Part shown: positions 39,590-49,870 of the stretch, piece after piece
Position numbering within the stretch: the stretch's first letter is position 1
Layout: each line of letters starts with the position of its first letter
Assembly (NCBI RefSeq): GCF_017848315.1
Contig: NZ_JAFKEC010000001.1
Coordinates: forward strand, 124,001-188,000
DNA from: Pseudomonas palmensis
Lineage (GTDB): Bacteria; Pseudomonadota; Gammaproteobacteria; Pseudomonadales; Pseudomonadaceae
Direction: 5' to 3'
Length of the DNA stretch: 64,000 bases
Notes under the pieces: model-generated
Database searches by the model: none
Told to the model about the DNA's origin: nothing
Seen by the model: the letters and a program-made list of their open reading frames with translations, nothing else
Translations under genes and position numbers: made by a program

Positions 39590-40423
39590 TCAGAGTTTCA
39601 TGATCAGCATGCCGATCAGTACCAGTGCACAAGCTAAGAGCCTCGGCCCGCCGAAAGGTTCTTTGAGGTAGCGCATGCCCATCAGCACCACCAGGATCAC
39701 GCTCACCTCGCGCAGCGCCGCAGCCTCGGCCACCGAGCCCAGTTGCATGGCCCACAGTACCAGCGCGTAGCTGGACAGCACGCACAACCCCACGGCCAGG
39801 CCCAGCTTCCACTGGCTGCGCCAGAACTGCACAAACGGCGCGCGCCGGGCCACCGTCGCCAGCAACGGGAACGGCCAGGCGCTGATCAGCGTCAGCCACA
39901 CCAGGTAGTCCAGCGGCTGCGACCACAGCCGGATCGCGCTGCCGTCGAGCCAGGTGTAGCAGCCGATGCACAGGCCGATCAGCGCCACCACCGGCAGCAT
40001 CGACCAGGGCAGACGTTCGCCGCCACCGCCCTGCCACAGCAGGCAGGCCATGCCGCACGGGACCAGCAGAATGCCGAAGATCTGCTGGGTGCTCAGCGTC
40101 TCGCCGGCAAAGGTCAGGGTCAGCGCCAGCACCACCAGCGGCGACAACCCGCGCATCAGGGGGTAGACCAGGCCCAGGTCGCCGACCCGGTAGGCCTTGA
40201 TCAGCAGGTAGCGGTACAACAGCTCGAACGCCGCCGAGGCCAGCATCCACGGCCAGATCTCGGGCGGCGGTACCTGCACGAACGCCACCATCGCCAGGGC
40301 GAACAGCAGCGCCACCACGTCCATGCTGGCAATCACCAGCAGACGCTCGCCGCTGAACTTGATCAGGGTGTTCCAGGTGGCATGCAGCAGGGCGGCGATC
40401 AGCACCAGCGAAGTGGCGAGCAC
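39590..40423 (-). CDS. EamA/DMT-family transporter
   Basis: This protein of 277 residues has ten predicted membrane helices in two EamA repeats. The first repeat starts LATSLVLIAALLHATWNTLIK, typical of the family; the second holds MLPVVALIGLCIGCYTWLDG and AAALREVSVILVVLMGMRYLKEPFG, where the last part is a conserved DMT loop. I start it at GTG 40423 with AGGA 8 nt upstream. Probably exports a small metabolite; the substrate cannot be read from sequence. It is divergent from the antiporter. Confidence 0.87.
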   Translation of the reverse strand: MLATSLVLIAALLHATWNTLIKFSGERLLVIASMDVVALLFALAMVAFVQVPPPEIWPWMLASAAFELLYRYLLIKAYRVGDLGLVYPLMRGLSPLVVLALTLTFAGETLSTQQIFGILLVPCGMACLLWQGGGGERLPWSMLPVVALIGLCIGCYTWLDGSAIRLWSQPLDYLVWLTLISAWPFPLLATVARRAPFVQFWRSQWKLGLAVGLCVLSSYALVLWAMQLGSVAEAAALREVSVILVVLMGMRYLKEPFGGPRLLACALVLIGMLIMKL

Positions 40424-40593
40424 GGTTGAGTTCCTGGGTAGTGCACGGCTGCGCAGTTTCAACCAGGCGCAACAAAACAGCCAGCCTGCGGTCGACGTTG
40501 ATCGAAAAAGTGTGTCCTGAACCTCGCGCCGGCGCATCCAAGCCCTGCCCGAGCCATTCGGGCACTGACTTGGAAGCCATTACAGGACCTAGG

Positions 40594-41829
40594 ATGCTTG
40601 AGCTAGTTGCCGCGTTTATTTGCCTCACCACCCTCCTCACCTATGTGAACTACCGCTTTATCGGCCTGCCGCCGACCATTGGCGTGATGGTCACTGCACT
40701 GCTGTTTTCCCTGATCCTCCAGGGCCTGAGCGTCATCGGCTACCCGGGCCTGGAAGAACGGGTGCAGGGCCTGATGAGCCAGATCGACTTCAACGACCTG
40801 CTGATGCACTGGATGCTGGCGTTCCTGCTGTTCGCCGGGGCGCTGCACGTGAACCTGGCCGACCTGCGCGACTACCGCTGGCCGATCGGCCTCCTGGCCA
40901 CCGTCGGCGTGCTGATCGCCACCGTGGTGATCGGCTACCTGGCACACTGGATCTTCGCCCTGTTCGGCTGGCACGTGAACCTGCTGTACTGCCTGCTGTT
41001 CGGCGCACTGATCTCGCCCACCGACCCGATCGCGGTGCTCGGCGCCCTGCGTACCGCCAATGCGTCCAAGCCGCTGAAGACCACCATCGTCGGCGAGTCG
41101 CTGTTCAACGACGGCACCGCGGTCGTGGTGTTCACCGTGCTGCTGGGCATCGCACAACTGGGCGAGACCCCGAGCGTGAGCGACACCGCGATCCTGTTCG
41201 CCCGCGAGGCCATCGGCGGCGCGCTGTTCGGCGCGGTGATCGGCTACGTCACCTACCGCATGATCAAGAGCATCGAGCAGTACCAGGTGGAGGTCATGCT
41301 GACCCTGGCGCTGGTGATCGGCGGCTCGGCCGCAGCCTACGAACTGCACGTCTCGGCGCCCATCGCGATGGTGGTAGCGGGCCTGATCATCGGTAACCTG
41401 GGTCGCAACCTGGCTATGAACGACATGACCCGGCGCTACATGGACGGCTTCTGGGAGCTGATCGACGACATGCTCAACGCGCTGCTGTTCGCGCTGATCG
41501 GCCTGGAGCTGTTGCTGCTGCCGTTCTCGTGGATGCACCTGGCTGCGGCCGGGGTGCTGGCAGTGGCGATCCTGCTGTCGCGCCTGCTGACCGTGGCACC
41601 GGCGATCGTCATGCTGCGCCGCTGGAGAACGGTGCCGCGCGGCACCATCCGCGTGCTCACCTGGGGCGGCCTGCGCGGCGGTGTGTCCGTGGCCCTGGCG
41701 CTGTCGCTGCCATCGGGTCCCGAACGTGACCTGCTGCTGAGCATCACCTACATCGTGGTGCTGTCGTCGATCCTGCTGCAGGGCCTGAGCATCGGTCGCG
41801 TGGTGCGCGGGGTTACCGAGCAGCCTTGA
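40594..41829 (+). CDS. Na+(K+)/H+ antiporter, CPA1/NhaP type
   Basis: The protein has 411 residues and about 12 membrane helices, without a long cytoplasmic tail. The core contains LISPTDPIAVLGALRTANAS and VGESLFNDGTAVVVF, the two ion-binding motifs of the CPA1 family, plus a later WGGLRGGVSVALALSLP. It would exchange internal Na+ or K+ for external protons. I start it at ATG 40594 with AGGA 6 nt before it; the frame is open to 40426. The last 17 nt overlap the end of the convergent LysR gene. Confidence 0.92.
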   Translation: MLELVAAFICLTTLLTYVNYRFIGLPPTIGVMVTALLFSLILQGLSVIGYPGLEERVQGLMSQIDFNDLLMHWMLAFLLFAGALHVNLADLRDYRWPIGLLATVGVLIATVVIGYLAHWIFALFGWHVNLLYCLLFGALISPTDPIAVLGALRTANASKPLKTTIVGESLFNDGTAVVVFTVLLGIAQLGETPSVSDTAILFAREAIGGALFGAVIGYVTYRMIKSIEQYQVEVMLTLALVIGGSAAAYELHVSAPIAMVVAGLIIGNLGRNLAMNDMTRRYMDGFWELIDDMLNALLFALIGLELLLLPFSWMHLAAAGVLAVAILLSRLLTVAPAIVMLRRWRTVPRGTIRVLTWGGLRGGVSVALALSLPSGPERDLLLSITYIVVLSSILLQGLSIGRVVRGVTEQP

Positions 41830-42694
41830 CCGGCGAGGGGCTGCCCAGCAGCCCCAGCAGATGCCGCATCGCCACTGGCCGGCGCGGCGTCGAGCCGTGC
41901 AGCACCACCAGTGCCCGCGCGTGGCGCGGGTCATCGCCCAGCGGCCAGGCACAGATGCCCTCATGGGGCATGCCGGCCCATTGCGGCACCAACGATACCC
42001 CCATGCCCTGGGCCACCAGCATCACGATGGTTTCCAGCGCATCCAGCTCGCACAGCAACTGCGGCGTGATCAGTTGCTCATCCAGGTAGCGCTGGGCGAT
42101 CTGCCCGCCCCACGACTGTGCGTCATAGCGAATGAACGGGTGCTCGCGCAGCAACGTATCGGGGGTCAGCGCGGCCTGTGCAGCCGGCGCGATCAGAATC
42201 AGCGGCTCGACCTTGAGCACCTGCAGCGCCAGTGCCTTGGGCAGCGTGAAGGGCGGGCGCACCAGAATCGCGGCATCCAGTTCGCCGCCGAGCACCTTCT
42301 CGTACAGGCTGCGCGAATCACCCGGGGTGATCTGCAGCTTGAGCCCCGGCGCCGATCGCGCCAGACGCTCGATGAGCCCCGGCAATACCCCGGTCAACGC
42401 CGTCGACACCGCGCCCACCCTGACGTCCCCCGTCAATCCGTCCTGGCTCAGGTCGTGCTGCAGTTCACGCGCCTGCTCGATGATCGCCTGGATCCTGGGC
42501 AACAGCAGCAGGCACTGGTCCGAGGGGCGGATGGCATGCGCAGTACGCAGCAGCAAGGTGCAGCCCAGTGTGCGTTCCAGCGCCTGCACGCGCTGGCTGA
42601 TCGCCGCTGCCGTGCGGTTCTCGCGACGCGCGGCCGCGGCAATCGAGCCGGTTTCCACCACTGCCACCAGGCTTTTCAGAAAGCGCACATCCAT
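41813..42694 (-). CDS. LysR-family transcriptional regulator
   Basis: A regulator of 293 residues. The N-terminal winged helix is FLKSLVAVVETGSIAAAARRENRTAAAISQRVQ cut at the usual LysR helix-turn-helix, then ALERTLGCTLLLRT. The C-terminal periplasmic-binding-like domain starts GDVRVGAVSTALTGVLPGL and has ELDAAILVRPPF and GMGVSLVPQW. It is divergent from the VOC and symporter genes with 92 bp between, so it most likely controls them. The tail overlaps the antiporter gene by 17 bp. Ligand unknown. Confidence 0.92.
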   Translation of the reverse strand: MDVRFLKSLVAVVETGSIAAAARRENRTAAAISQRVQALERTLGCTLLLRTAHAIRPSDQCLLLLPRIQAIIEQARELQHDLSQDGLTGDVRVGAVSTALTGVLPGLIERLARSAPGLKLQITPGDSRSLYEKVLGGELDAAILVRPPFTLPKALALQVLKVEPLILIAPAAQAALTPDTLLREHPFIRYDAQSWGGQIAQRYLDEQLITPQLLCELDALETIVMLVAQGMGVSLVPQWAGMPHEGICAWPLGDDPRHARALVVLHGSTPRRPVAMRHLLGLLGSPSPVKAAR

Positions 42695-42786
42695 AAGTTT
42701 TTCTTTCGCTCAGAGCAAGGCAAAGCCGTTTTACCCCGTCACACGGCCTACTTACCCTCAACGCTCAACCACACGGGGGATACGCC

Positions 42787-43200
42787 ATGAACAGACCCTT
42801 TCACGCTGCATACCACGTTTGCGACCTGGAACAGGCGCGTATTTTTTATCGAGATGTTCTGGGCTGCACCGAAGGGCGCAGCACCGCGACCTGGGTCGAC
42901 TTCGACTTCTTCGGCAACCAGCTCTCGCTGCACCTGGGCACGCCGTTCGCCACCACCCGTACCGGGCAGGTTGGCGAGCACAAGGTACTGATGCCGCATA
43001 TCGGCGTGGTACTGCCACTGGACGAGTGGATGACCCTGGCCGTGCGCCTCACCCGGCGTGGCCTGGCATTCGAGATCCCGCCGGTGGTGCGCTTTGTGGG
43101 CGAGCCGGGCGAACAACGCACGATGTTCTTCCTCGACCCCAGCGGCAATCCGATCGAGGTCAAGGGCTTCAAGGATTTCGCCGGCCTGTTCGCGCAGTAA
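42787..43200 (+). CDS. VOC-superfamily (glyoxalase/dioxygenase-like) protein
   Basis: The protein has 137 residues with two beta-alpha-beta-beta-beta modules. FHAAYHVCDLEQARIFYRDVL is the first, with the metal-ligand His8; the second ends EPGEQRTMFFLDPSGNPIEVKGF, with the C-terminal Glu ligand. Such proteins bind a divalent metal and act as lyases, isomerases or dioxygenases. It is 45 nt before the dicarboxylate symporter and divergent from the LysR gene, which suggests use of a compound imported by the symporter. Confidence 0.88.
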   Translation: MNRPFHAAYHVCDLEQARIFYRDVLGCTEGRSTATWVDFDFFGNQLSLHLGTPFATTRTGQVGEHKVLMPHIGVVLPLDEWMTLAVRLTRRGLAFEIPPVVRFVGEPGEQRTMFFLDPSGNPIEVKGFKDFAGLFAQ

Positions 43201-43245
43201 CGCACCCTTCGCACTCCCCACAACCACAACAACAAGGGGCACCCC

Positions 43246-44541
43246 ATGGGCATTCGCACACCTTCCAGCCTGGTCACGCGCATCATGATCGGCCTGGTCG
43301 CCGGCGTGATCGTCGGCATCCTTCTCAACCAGTTCCCCGAGCACAAGGCCTGGTTCATCGACAACCTGCTGCAGCCGGCCGGCGACCTGTTCATCAAGCT
43401 GATGAAGATGATCGTGGTACCGCTGGTGTTCGCCTGCATGACCGTCGGCATCGCCGGCGCCGGCAGCACGCGCGCCCTGGGCAGGGTCGGGATGAAGACG
43501 TTCGTGTACTTCTTCACCATCACCAGCATCGCGATCCTGTTCGGGCTGGTGGTCGGCAACGTGTTCCAGCCCGGCGCCGGCGCGGACTTCAGCAGCACCC
43601 TGCAGGCACCGGTCACCACGCTGGCATCCAGCACCGAAACGCAGAACCTGGGGCGCACCCTGGTGGCCATCGTGCCGGACAACATCGTACTGGCCATGGC
43701 CGAGGGCAAGCTGCTGTCGGTGCTGTTCTTCGCCATCCTGTTCGGCTGCGCCCTGTCGATGCTGCCCCAGCAGCAGAAGGCACCGCTGATCAGCGTGATG
43801 CAGGGCGTATCGGACACCATGTTCAAGGTCACCCACCTGGTGATGCACTACTCGCCCATCGGTATCTTCGGGCTGATCGGCGTCACCGTTGCCAGCTTCG
43901 GCCTGAGCGCACTGCTGCCGCTGGCCAAGCTGATCGGCATTACCTACGTGGCGGTGCTGCTGTTTGCGCTGTGCGTGCTGGGGGCGGTGGCCAGGCTGGC
44001 GGGGGTGCGGTTCTTCCACCTGTTGCGCGAGATACGCAGCGAGCTGCTGCTGGCCTACAGCAGCGCCGCCTCGGCCACGGTGATGCCGCAACTGATCGAG
44101 AAGATGGAGCGCTACGGCGCGCCACGCCCGATCACCAGCATGGTCATTCCGTTGGGGTATTCATTCAACCTCGATGGCGCGTCGCTGTTCGCAGCGCTTG
44201 GCACGCTGTTCATCGCCCAGGCCTATGGCATCGACCTGGACCTGGCTGACCAGGCGATGCTGGTGCTGATCATGGTGCTGACCTCCAAGGGTGCGGCGGG
44301 GGTGCCGGGCTTCATGTTCATCATCCTCACCGCCACGCTGACCGCGGCAGGGCTGCCGGTCGAGGGCGTGGCGATCATCGCCGGGGTGTATCGGCTGATG
44401 GACATGCCGGTCACTGCACTCAACGTGCTGGGTAACGCGCTGGCGCCACTTGTGATCGCACGCTGGGAGGGCCAGCTCAAGGCACCTGGCCAAACCGCCC
44501 CCGCCAGCCCCGCTGCCCCTGACTTGAAGCTTGAAGCTTGA
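43246..44541 (+). CDS. Dicarboxylate/amino acid:cation symporter (DAACS)
   Basis: The 431-residue protein starts TRIMIGLVAGVIVGILLNQF. It has eight membrane helices and two re-entrant hairpins of the GltP/DctA fold. The first hairpin has AYSSAASATVMPQLIEKME. Helix 7 reads SFNLDGASLF, where most members have NMDG(T/S), so the motif is a variant. The second hairpin has LTSKGAAGVPGFMFI, and helix 8 MDMPVTALNVLGNALA. It would take up a C4-dicarboxylate or acidic amino acid with Na+ or H+. Its last codons run into a heptamer tandem repeat. Confidence 0.92.
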   Translation: MGIRTPSSLVTRIMIGLVAGVIVGILLNQFPEHKAWFIDNLLQPAGDLFIKLMKMIVVPLVFACMTVGIAGAGSTRALGRVGMKTFVYFFTITSIAILFGLVVGNVFQPGAGADFSSTLQAPVTTLASSTETQNLGRTLVAIVPDNIVLAMAEGKLLSVLFFAILFGCALSMLPQQQKAPLISVMQGVSDTMFKVTHLVMHYSPIGIFGLIGVTVASFGLSALLPLAKLIGITYVAVLLFALCVLGAVARLAGVRFFHLLREIRSELLLAYSSAASATVMPQLIEKMERYGAPRPITSMVIPLGYSFNLDGASLFAALGTLFIAQAYGIDLDLADQAMLVLIMVLTSKGAAGVPGFMFIILTATLTAAGLPVEGVAIIAGVYRLMDMPVTALNVLGNALAPLVIARWEGQLKAPGQTAPASPAAPDLKLEA

Positions 44542-44549
44542 AGCTTGAA
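44523..44549. repeat. Heptamer tandem repeat (CTTGAAG) over a stop codon
   Basis: Three CTTGAAG units plus a partial fourth. The symporter's TGA (44539-44541) lies inside it, so its last residues (LKLEA) are repeat-coded. Because the repeat itself supplies the stop, gain or loss of one unit does not change the C-terminus. Confidence 0.9.
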
Positions 44550-44566
44550 CTGTGCAGCTACCGCCG

Positions 44567-44965
44567 TCATTCCACCGAGGTATCGAACTGATCCTTGATG
44601 AACTTGATCTCGGTACGCCCATGGGGTGCCGGCAAGCCGTCCTCACCCAGGTTGACGAAGACCATCTTGTCGACGGTGAGGATGCTCTTGCGGGTGATCT
44701 TGTTGCGCACTTCGCATTTGAGGGTGATGGAGGTGCGGCCGAATTCGGTGGCGGTGATGCCCAGCTCGATGATGTCGCCCTGGCGCGAAGCGCTGACGAA
44801 GTTGATCTCCGAGATGTACTTGGTCACCACACGCTGATTGCCCAGTTGCACGATCGCGTAGATCGCCGCCTCTTCGTCGATCCAGCGCAGCAGGCTGCCA
44901 CCGAACAGGGTGCCGTTGGGGTTGAGGTCTTCGGGTTTTACCCATTTGCGGGTGTGAAAGTTCAT
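44567..44965 (-). CDS. Acyl-CoA thioesterase, YciA-like hotdog protein
   Basis: A protein of 132 residues with a single hotdog fold: KWVKPEDLNPNGTLFGGSLLRWIDEEAAI holds the N-x-x-G-x-L-F-G-G core and the catalytic Asp of the acyl-CoA thioesterase family, followed by INFVSASRQGDIIELG. It would hydrolyse a short or branched acyl-CoA in the cytoplasm. I start at ATG 44965 (MNFHTRKW), with CAGGAGTACGC upstream; the open frame further upstream has no family match. It is divergent from ahcY across 310 bp. Confidence 0.9.
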   Translation of the reverse strand: MNFHTRKWVKPEDLNPNGTLFGGSLLRWIDEEAAIYAIVQLGNQRVVTKYISEINFVSASRQGDIIELGITATEFGRTSITLKCEVRNKITRKSILTVDKMVFVNLGEDGLPAPHGRTEIKFIKDQFDTSVE

Positions 44966-45070
44966 GCGTACTCCTGACCGTCTTGCCAATCGATGCCGAC
45001 AATGATGGCAGAGCCTGCCGGCGGCCTCCATTGAACATCGACTATCGTCTCGATTAATTGACAGAAAGCC

Positions 45071-46685
<1,615 letters not shown>

Positions 46686-46692
46686 TGGGCCA

Positions 46693-46731
46693 AAGCCGGT
46701 GACGCTGCCACAGCGTCACCGGCTTTTTTCT
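46693..46731 (+). terminator. Rho-independent terminator between ahcY and metF
   Basis: AAGCCGGTGACGCTG-CCA-CAGCGTCACCGGCTT is a 15-bp perfect stem followed by TTTTC. It should separate ahcY and metF, though some read-through is possible as metF starts 51 nt later. Confidence 0.95.
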
Positions 46732-46781
46732 GTGGCCAGCCTCACGGCTGGCCAGCACGATCGGTTTACCAGGATTTCGCC

Positions 46782-47627
46782 ATGTCTCAGGAACGCCGTT
46801 ACAGCTTCGAGTTCTTCCCGACCAAGACCGACGCTGGACATGAAAAACTGCTCGCCACGGCTCGCACCCTGGCCAGCTACAACCCGGACTTCTTCTCCTG
46901 CACCTATGGTGCCGGTGGCTCGACCCGCGACCGCACGCTCAACACCGTGCTGCAGCTGGAAAGCGAAGTGAAGGTACCGGCCGCGCCGCACCTGTCGTGC
47001 GTGGGCGACAGCAAGGACGACCTGCGCAGCCTGCTGGCCCAGTACAAGGCCGCCGGCATCAAGCGTATCGTGGCCCTGCGCGGCGACCTGCCGTCGGGCA
47101 TGGGCATGGCCAGTGGCGAGCTGCGCTACGCCAACGAGCTGGTCGAATTCATTCGCCAGGAAAGCGGTGATCACTTTCACATCGAAGTGGCCGCCTACCC
47201 GGAAATGCACCCACAGGCCCGTCACTTCGAAGACGACCTGATCAATTTCGTGCGCAAGGCCAAGGCCGGCGCCGACAGCGCCATCACCCAGTACTTCTTC
47301 AACGCCGACTGCTACTTCCACTTCGTCGAGCGCGTGCAGAAGCTGGGCGTGGACATCCCGGTGGTACCCGGCATCATGCCGATCACCAACTACAGCAAGC
47401 TGGCGCGCTTCTCCGATGCGTGCGGCGCCGAGATCCCGCGCTGGGTCCGCAAGCAGCTGGAAGCCTATGGCGACGATGTGCAAAGCATCCAGGCCTTCGG
47501 CGAACAGGTCATCACCGAAATGTGCGAAAAACTGCTGCAAGGCGGCGCACCGGGGCTGCACTTCTATACCCTGAACCAGGCCGAACCCAGCCTGGCAGTG
47601 TGGAACAACCTCAAGCTGCCACGCTGA
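46782..47627 (+). CDS. metF: 5,10-Methylenetetrahydrofolate reductase
   Basis: An FAD-containing TIM barrel of 281 residues, supplying 5-methyl-THF for methionine synthesis. Motifs: RYSFEFFPTKTDAGHEKLL with the catalytic Glu at the start, SCTYGAGGSTRDRT, IVALRGDLPSGMG (NADH/folate loop), AAYPEMHPQA, and DSAITQYFFNADCYFHFVE. The length is normal for bacterial MetF. Together with MetK and AhcY in the window it closes the SAM/methionine cycle. It has its own terminator downstream; no clear promoter is visible after the ahcY terminator. Confidence 0.98.
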   Translation: MSQERRYSFEFFPTKTDAGHEKLLATARTLASYNPDFFSCTYGAGGSTRDRTLNTVLQLESEVKVPAAPHLSCVGDSKDDLRSLLAQYKAAGIKRIVALRGDLPSGMGMASGELRYANELVEFIRQESGDHFHIEVAAYPEMHPQARHFEDDLINFVRKAKAGADSAITQYFFNADCYFHFVERVQKLGVDIPVVPGIMPITNYSKLARFSDACGAEIPRWVRKQLEAYGDDVQSIQAFGEQVITEMCEKLLQGGAPGLHFYTLNQAEPSLAVWNNLKLPR

Positions 47628-47666
47628 TTACTGTCAAACACGGTAATAAATAGTTGCGAAAACGGT

Positions 47667-47694
47667 AAGGGCTTTAGCGTACGCTAAGGCCCTT
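47667..47694 (+). terminator. Palindromic hairpin after metF
   Basis: AAGGGCTTTAGCGTACGCTAAGGCCCTT cut at its centre (TACG) makes a 12-13 bp stem with one mismatch, followed by TTCCATTTTCC. It works as a terminator for metF; the next gene starts 38 nt later. Confidence 0.75.
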
Positions 47695-47731
47695 TCCATT
47701 TTCCCTTACAGATACGGATCTTCGCGTTTCT

Positions 47732-48814
47732 ATGCCCCTCGCTTCCCCTTCCGCACGTCCCCAACTGATCTATCTTGTCTTCGGTGCCCAGACTTACCAT
47801 CAGGAAGCGCAGTTCAGCATCTCCAGCGCCTTGGCCAACCTGCACAAGACGCCGGGGGAACCCCTCGATATCCAGGTGTTCAGCGACGACCCGCACCCCT
47901 ATCGCCACTTGCCGGTAACGGTGCATGCACTCGATGCCGACACCCGCAAGGCATGGAGCGAGCCGCACGGTTATCACTTTCGCACCAAGCACGTGCTGCT
48001 GCGCCAGGTGCTGCAGGACCACGAACACGCCCTGCTGATCGACACCGACACGTTTTTCCATCAGTCACCCATCGAGCTGTTCCGGCGCATGCAGCCCGGC
48101 ACGCTGCTGTGCAATGCGGTCGGCGGCAAATACGGCGTAAATCAGCAATGCGCACTGTACCAAAACCTTGCAGGCCCACTGCAGGCACGCGGCCTGGCCA
48201 AAGACGGCATGCCATTGCTCAATTCGGGCGTCATCGGCCTGTACCGGCAGGACGCGGGCCTGCTCGACCAGTCCATCGCCTTGATGGACGAGTTCTATCC
48301 GCTGGCCCCGCGCGCCTATACCCTCGAAGAGTTCTGCCTGGCGGTCGCCGCCCATGACACCTTGAACGTGCAGGAATGCCCCGACCTGATCCACCACTAC
48401 TGGAGCCGCAAGCAACTGTTCCGAGCCAAGATCCAGGCCTGGCTGAACAAGCACGGTAGCGACCCGCTCTCGACACAGGCCATGGCCGATATCGCCCAGG
48501 TCAACACACAGCTGCCACGCCCGCCGCTGCTGCAACGCCTGCACTGCAAGCTGCTGGGGCTGTTGCTGCCGGCAAGGCAACGTCAGTTCATGCGTGAGCT
48601 GGCCTACGGCTGTCATCCCTATGCCAACGAATTCGATCGCGCCTGCGCCCAGGCCTGGTGGGAAAAAGCCCTGGAGAACGTCGAGAGGCGCCAGGGCAAG
48701 CCCGCCTGCGCCAACCAGCTCGGGCAGTGGTTCAGGCATCCAGGCATGCGCCTGGCCCTGGGTCGTCAGCTGCCGATCGTGAAAGCTCACCTGGAGCAGC
48801 GCCGCGAGGGCTGA
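47732..48814 (+). CDS. Putative GT-A-fold glycosyltransferase
   Basis: The protein has 360 residues. The N-terminus LIYLVFGAQTYHQEAQFSIS and the metal motif LLIDTDTFFH (Asp104-Thr-Asp106) look like a GT-A nucleotide-sugar transferase of the GT8-like type. LLCNAVGGKYGVNQ and MPLLNSGVIGLYRQDA also fit such folds. The C-terminal third is helical and basic, without membrane spans. It stands apart from any polysaccharide cluster, between metF and a binding protein, so its acceptor is unknown. I do not recognise a named family member. Confidence 0.7.
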   Translation: MPLASPSARPQLIYLVFGAQTYHQEAQFSISSALANLHKTPGEPLDIQVFSDDPHPYRHLPVTVHALDADTRKAWSEPHGYHFRTKHVLLRQVLQDHEHALLIDTDTFFHQSPIELFRRMQPGTLLCNAVGGKYGVNQQCALYQNLAGPLQARGLAKDGMPLLNSGVIGLYRQDAGLLDQSIALMDEFYPLAPRAYTLEEFCLAVAAHDTLNVQECPDLIHHYWSRKQLFRAKIQAWLNKHGSDPLSTQAMADIAQVNTQLPRPPLLQRLHCKLLGLLLPARQRQFMRELAYGCHPYANEFDRACAQAWWEKALENVERRQGKPACANQLGQWFRHPGMRLALGRQLPIVKAHLEQRREG

Positions 48815-48862
48815 AGCCTGGGCGCGCTGGCCATTCTCGAGCAGCCATCGTACTCTCCAGCC

Positions 48863-49648
48863 ATGCCCGATCTTTACCGACTGTTCGCCGCCCTGTTTCT
48901 CGCCTGCCTGAGTACCCTGGCTCATGGCGAGAGGCTGCGCATCGTCACCGACCCCTGGCCGCCCTATGTGTACCAGGAAAACGGAGAGGCCAAGGGCATC
49001 GACTACGAGGTCACCGCCGAGGTGTTCAAGCGCCTGGGCATCGAGGTGCAATGGCAGTTCCTGCCATGGAAGCGCTGCCTGGCGATGGTCGAACAGGGGC
49101 TGGCCGACGGCGTGCTCGACATCTTCAAGACCGAGCAGCGCGACGCCCAGCTGTTCTACCCCAGCGAACCGCTGTCGCACGTGGAGTTCGTGCTGTTCCA
49201 GGCCAACGCCCGGCCCCACGCCATCAGGCACCTGGAAGACCTCAAGGGGCTGACCGTGGGCACCGCGCCCGGCTATACCTACGGCCCGGCGTTTGCCGAT
49301 TCACCCGACTTCAAGCGCGAGCCGGCACCTACCCTGGAAGCCAACCTGGGCAAGCTGCAACTGGGGCGCATCGACCTGCTGGTCACCGATCGCCGGGTTG
49401 GCCGGCATGTGATCAAGAGCCTGGGCCTGGAGCAACAGGTCAGTGAACTGGGGCTGGTGATCGACCGCCAGCCCCAGTTCCTGGCAGTACGCCGCAATGC
49501 CGGCATGGACCTGCTGGCGCAACGCTTCGCCGCCGAGCTGCGCCGCTTCAAGCAGGAGCCGGCCTATGCCGAGCTGAACGCACGCTACGCAGGCGCCGAG
49601 GTGAATACTCCGCAAACCGTTGAGCAGCAGGAACGCAGCACGCACTGA
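48863..49648 (+). CDS. Periplasmic substrate-binding protein, SBP_bac_3 type (orphan)
   Basis: A secreted protein of 261 residues with signal peptide MPDLYRLFAALFLACLSTLAHG. The mature protein starts ERLRIVTDPWPPYVYQENGEA, with GIDYEVTAEVFKRLGIEVQW next, as in family-3 binding domains for amino acids. It shares the D/A-W/P-W-P-P motif with the protein at 21727, but there is no close identity by eye. No permease or ATPase is near. It is upstream of rhlE2 with 222 bp between. It may serve a distant ABC system or signal transduction. Confidence 0.82.
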   Translation: MPDLYRLFAALFLACLSTLAHGERLRIVTDPWPPYVYQENGEAKGIDYEVTAEVFKRLGIEVQWQFLPWKRCLAMVEQGLADGVLDIFKTEQRDAQLFYPSEPLSHVEFVLFQANARPHAIRHLEDLKGLTVGTAPGYTYGPAFADSPDFKREPAPTLEANLGKLQLGRIDLLVTDRRVGRHVIKSLGLEQQVSELGLVIDRQPQFLAVRRNAGMDLLAQRFAAELRRFKQEPAYAELNARYAGAEVNTPQTVEQQERSTH

Positions 49649-49657
49649 TTGCTCTGT

Positions 49658-49663
49658 TATACT
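49658..49663 (+). promoter_or_regulatory. Candidate -10 box for rhlE2
   Basis: TATACT, 208 bp before the rhlE2 ATG and 10 bp after the preceding stop codon. No good -35 is seen, so it may be weak or activator-dependent. It predicts a leader of about 200 nt. Confidence 0.45.
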
Positions 49664-49790
49664 CCGCCAACCCCGCCAGGCTTACGCCCGGACGCTCGGC
49701 CTTGCAAAAGGCATCCCGATCGGCAGGACAGCGCGCCCAGAGCCCGCCCGCCGCACCCCGGATGCGCATTGAAGGCCCAGCAGGACCGGA

Positions 49791-49819
49791 CGCGATAGCA
49801 TCACCTGATGCCCGTCGCG
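49791..49819 (+). other. Hairpin in the rhlE2 leader
   Basis: CGCGA/TCGCG outer stem and GCATC/GATGC inner stem, separated by a small internal loop, closed by ACCT. It lies 52 nt before the start codon. There is no T-run, so it is not a terminator; it may be a regulatory fold. Confidence 0.55.
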
Positions 49820-49870
49820 CCAGGCACGAACTTCCCATAGGGCTTAGCCCCCACTAGAACAGGATTACTC

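Noticed and set aside
44523..44549. Phase-variable C-terminus of the symporter through the CTTGAAG repeat
   Set aside because: Working through the frame, the repeat itself gives the TGA stop, so losing or adding one unit leaves the same last residues.
45058..45063. Consensus -35 box TTGACA before ahcY
   Set aside because: It is 30 bp from the TATAAT box, too far for a sigma-70 promoter; TTGGGC at 45071 with 17-bp spacing fits better.
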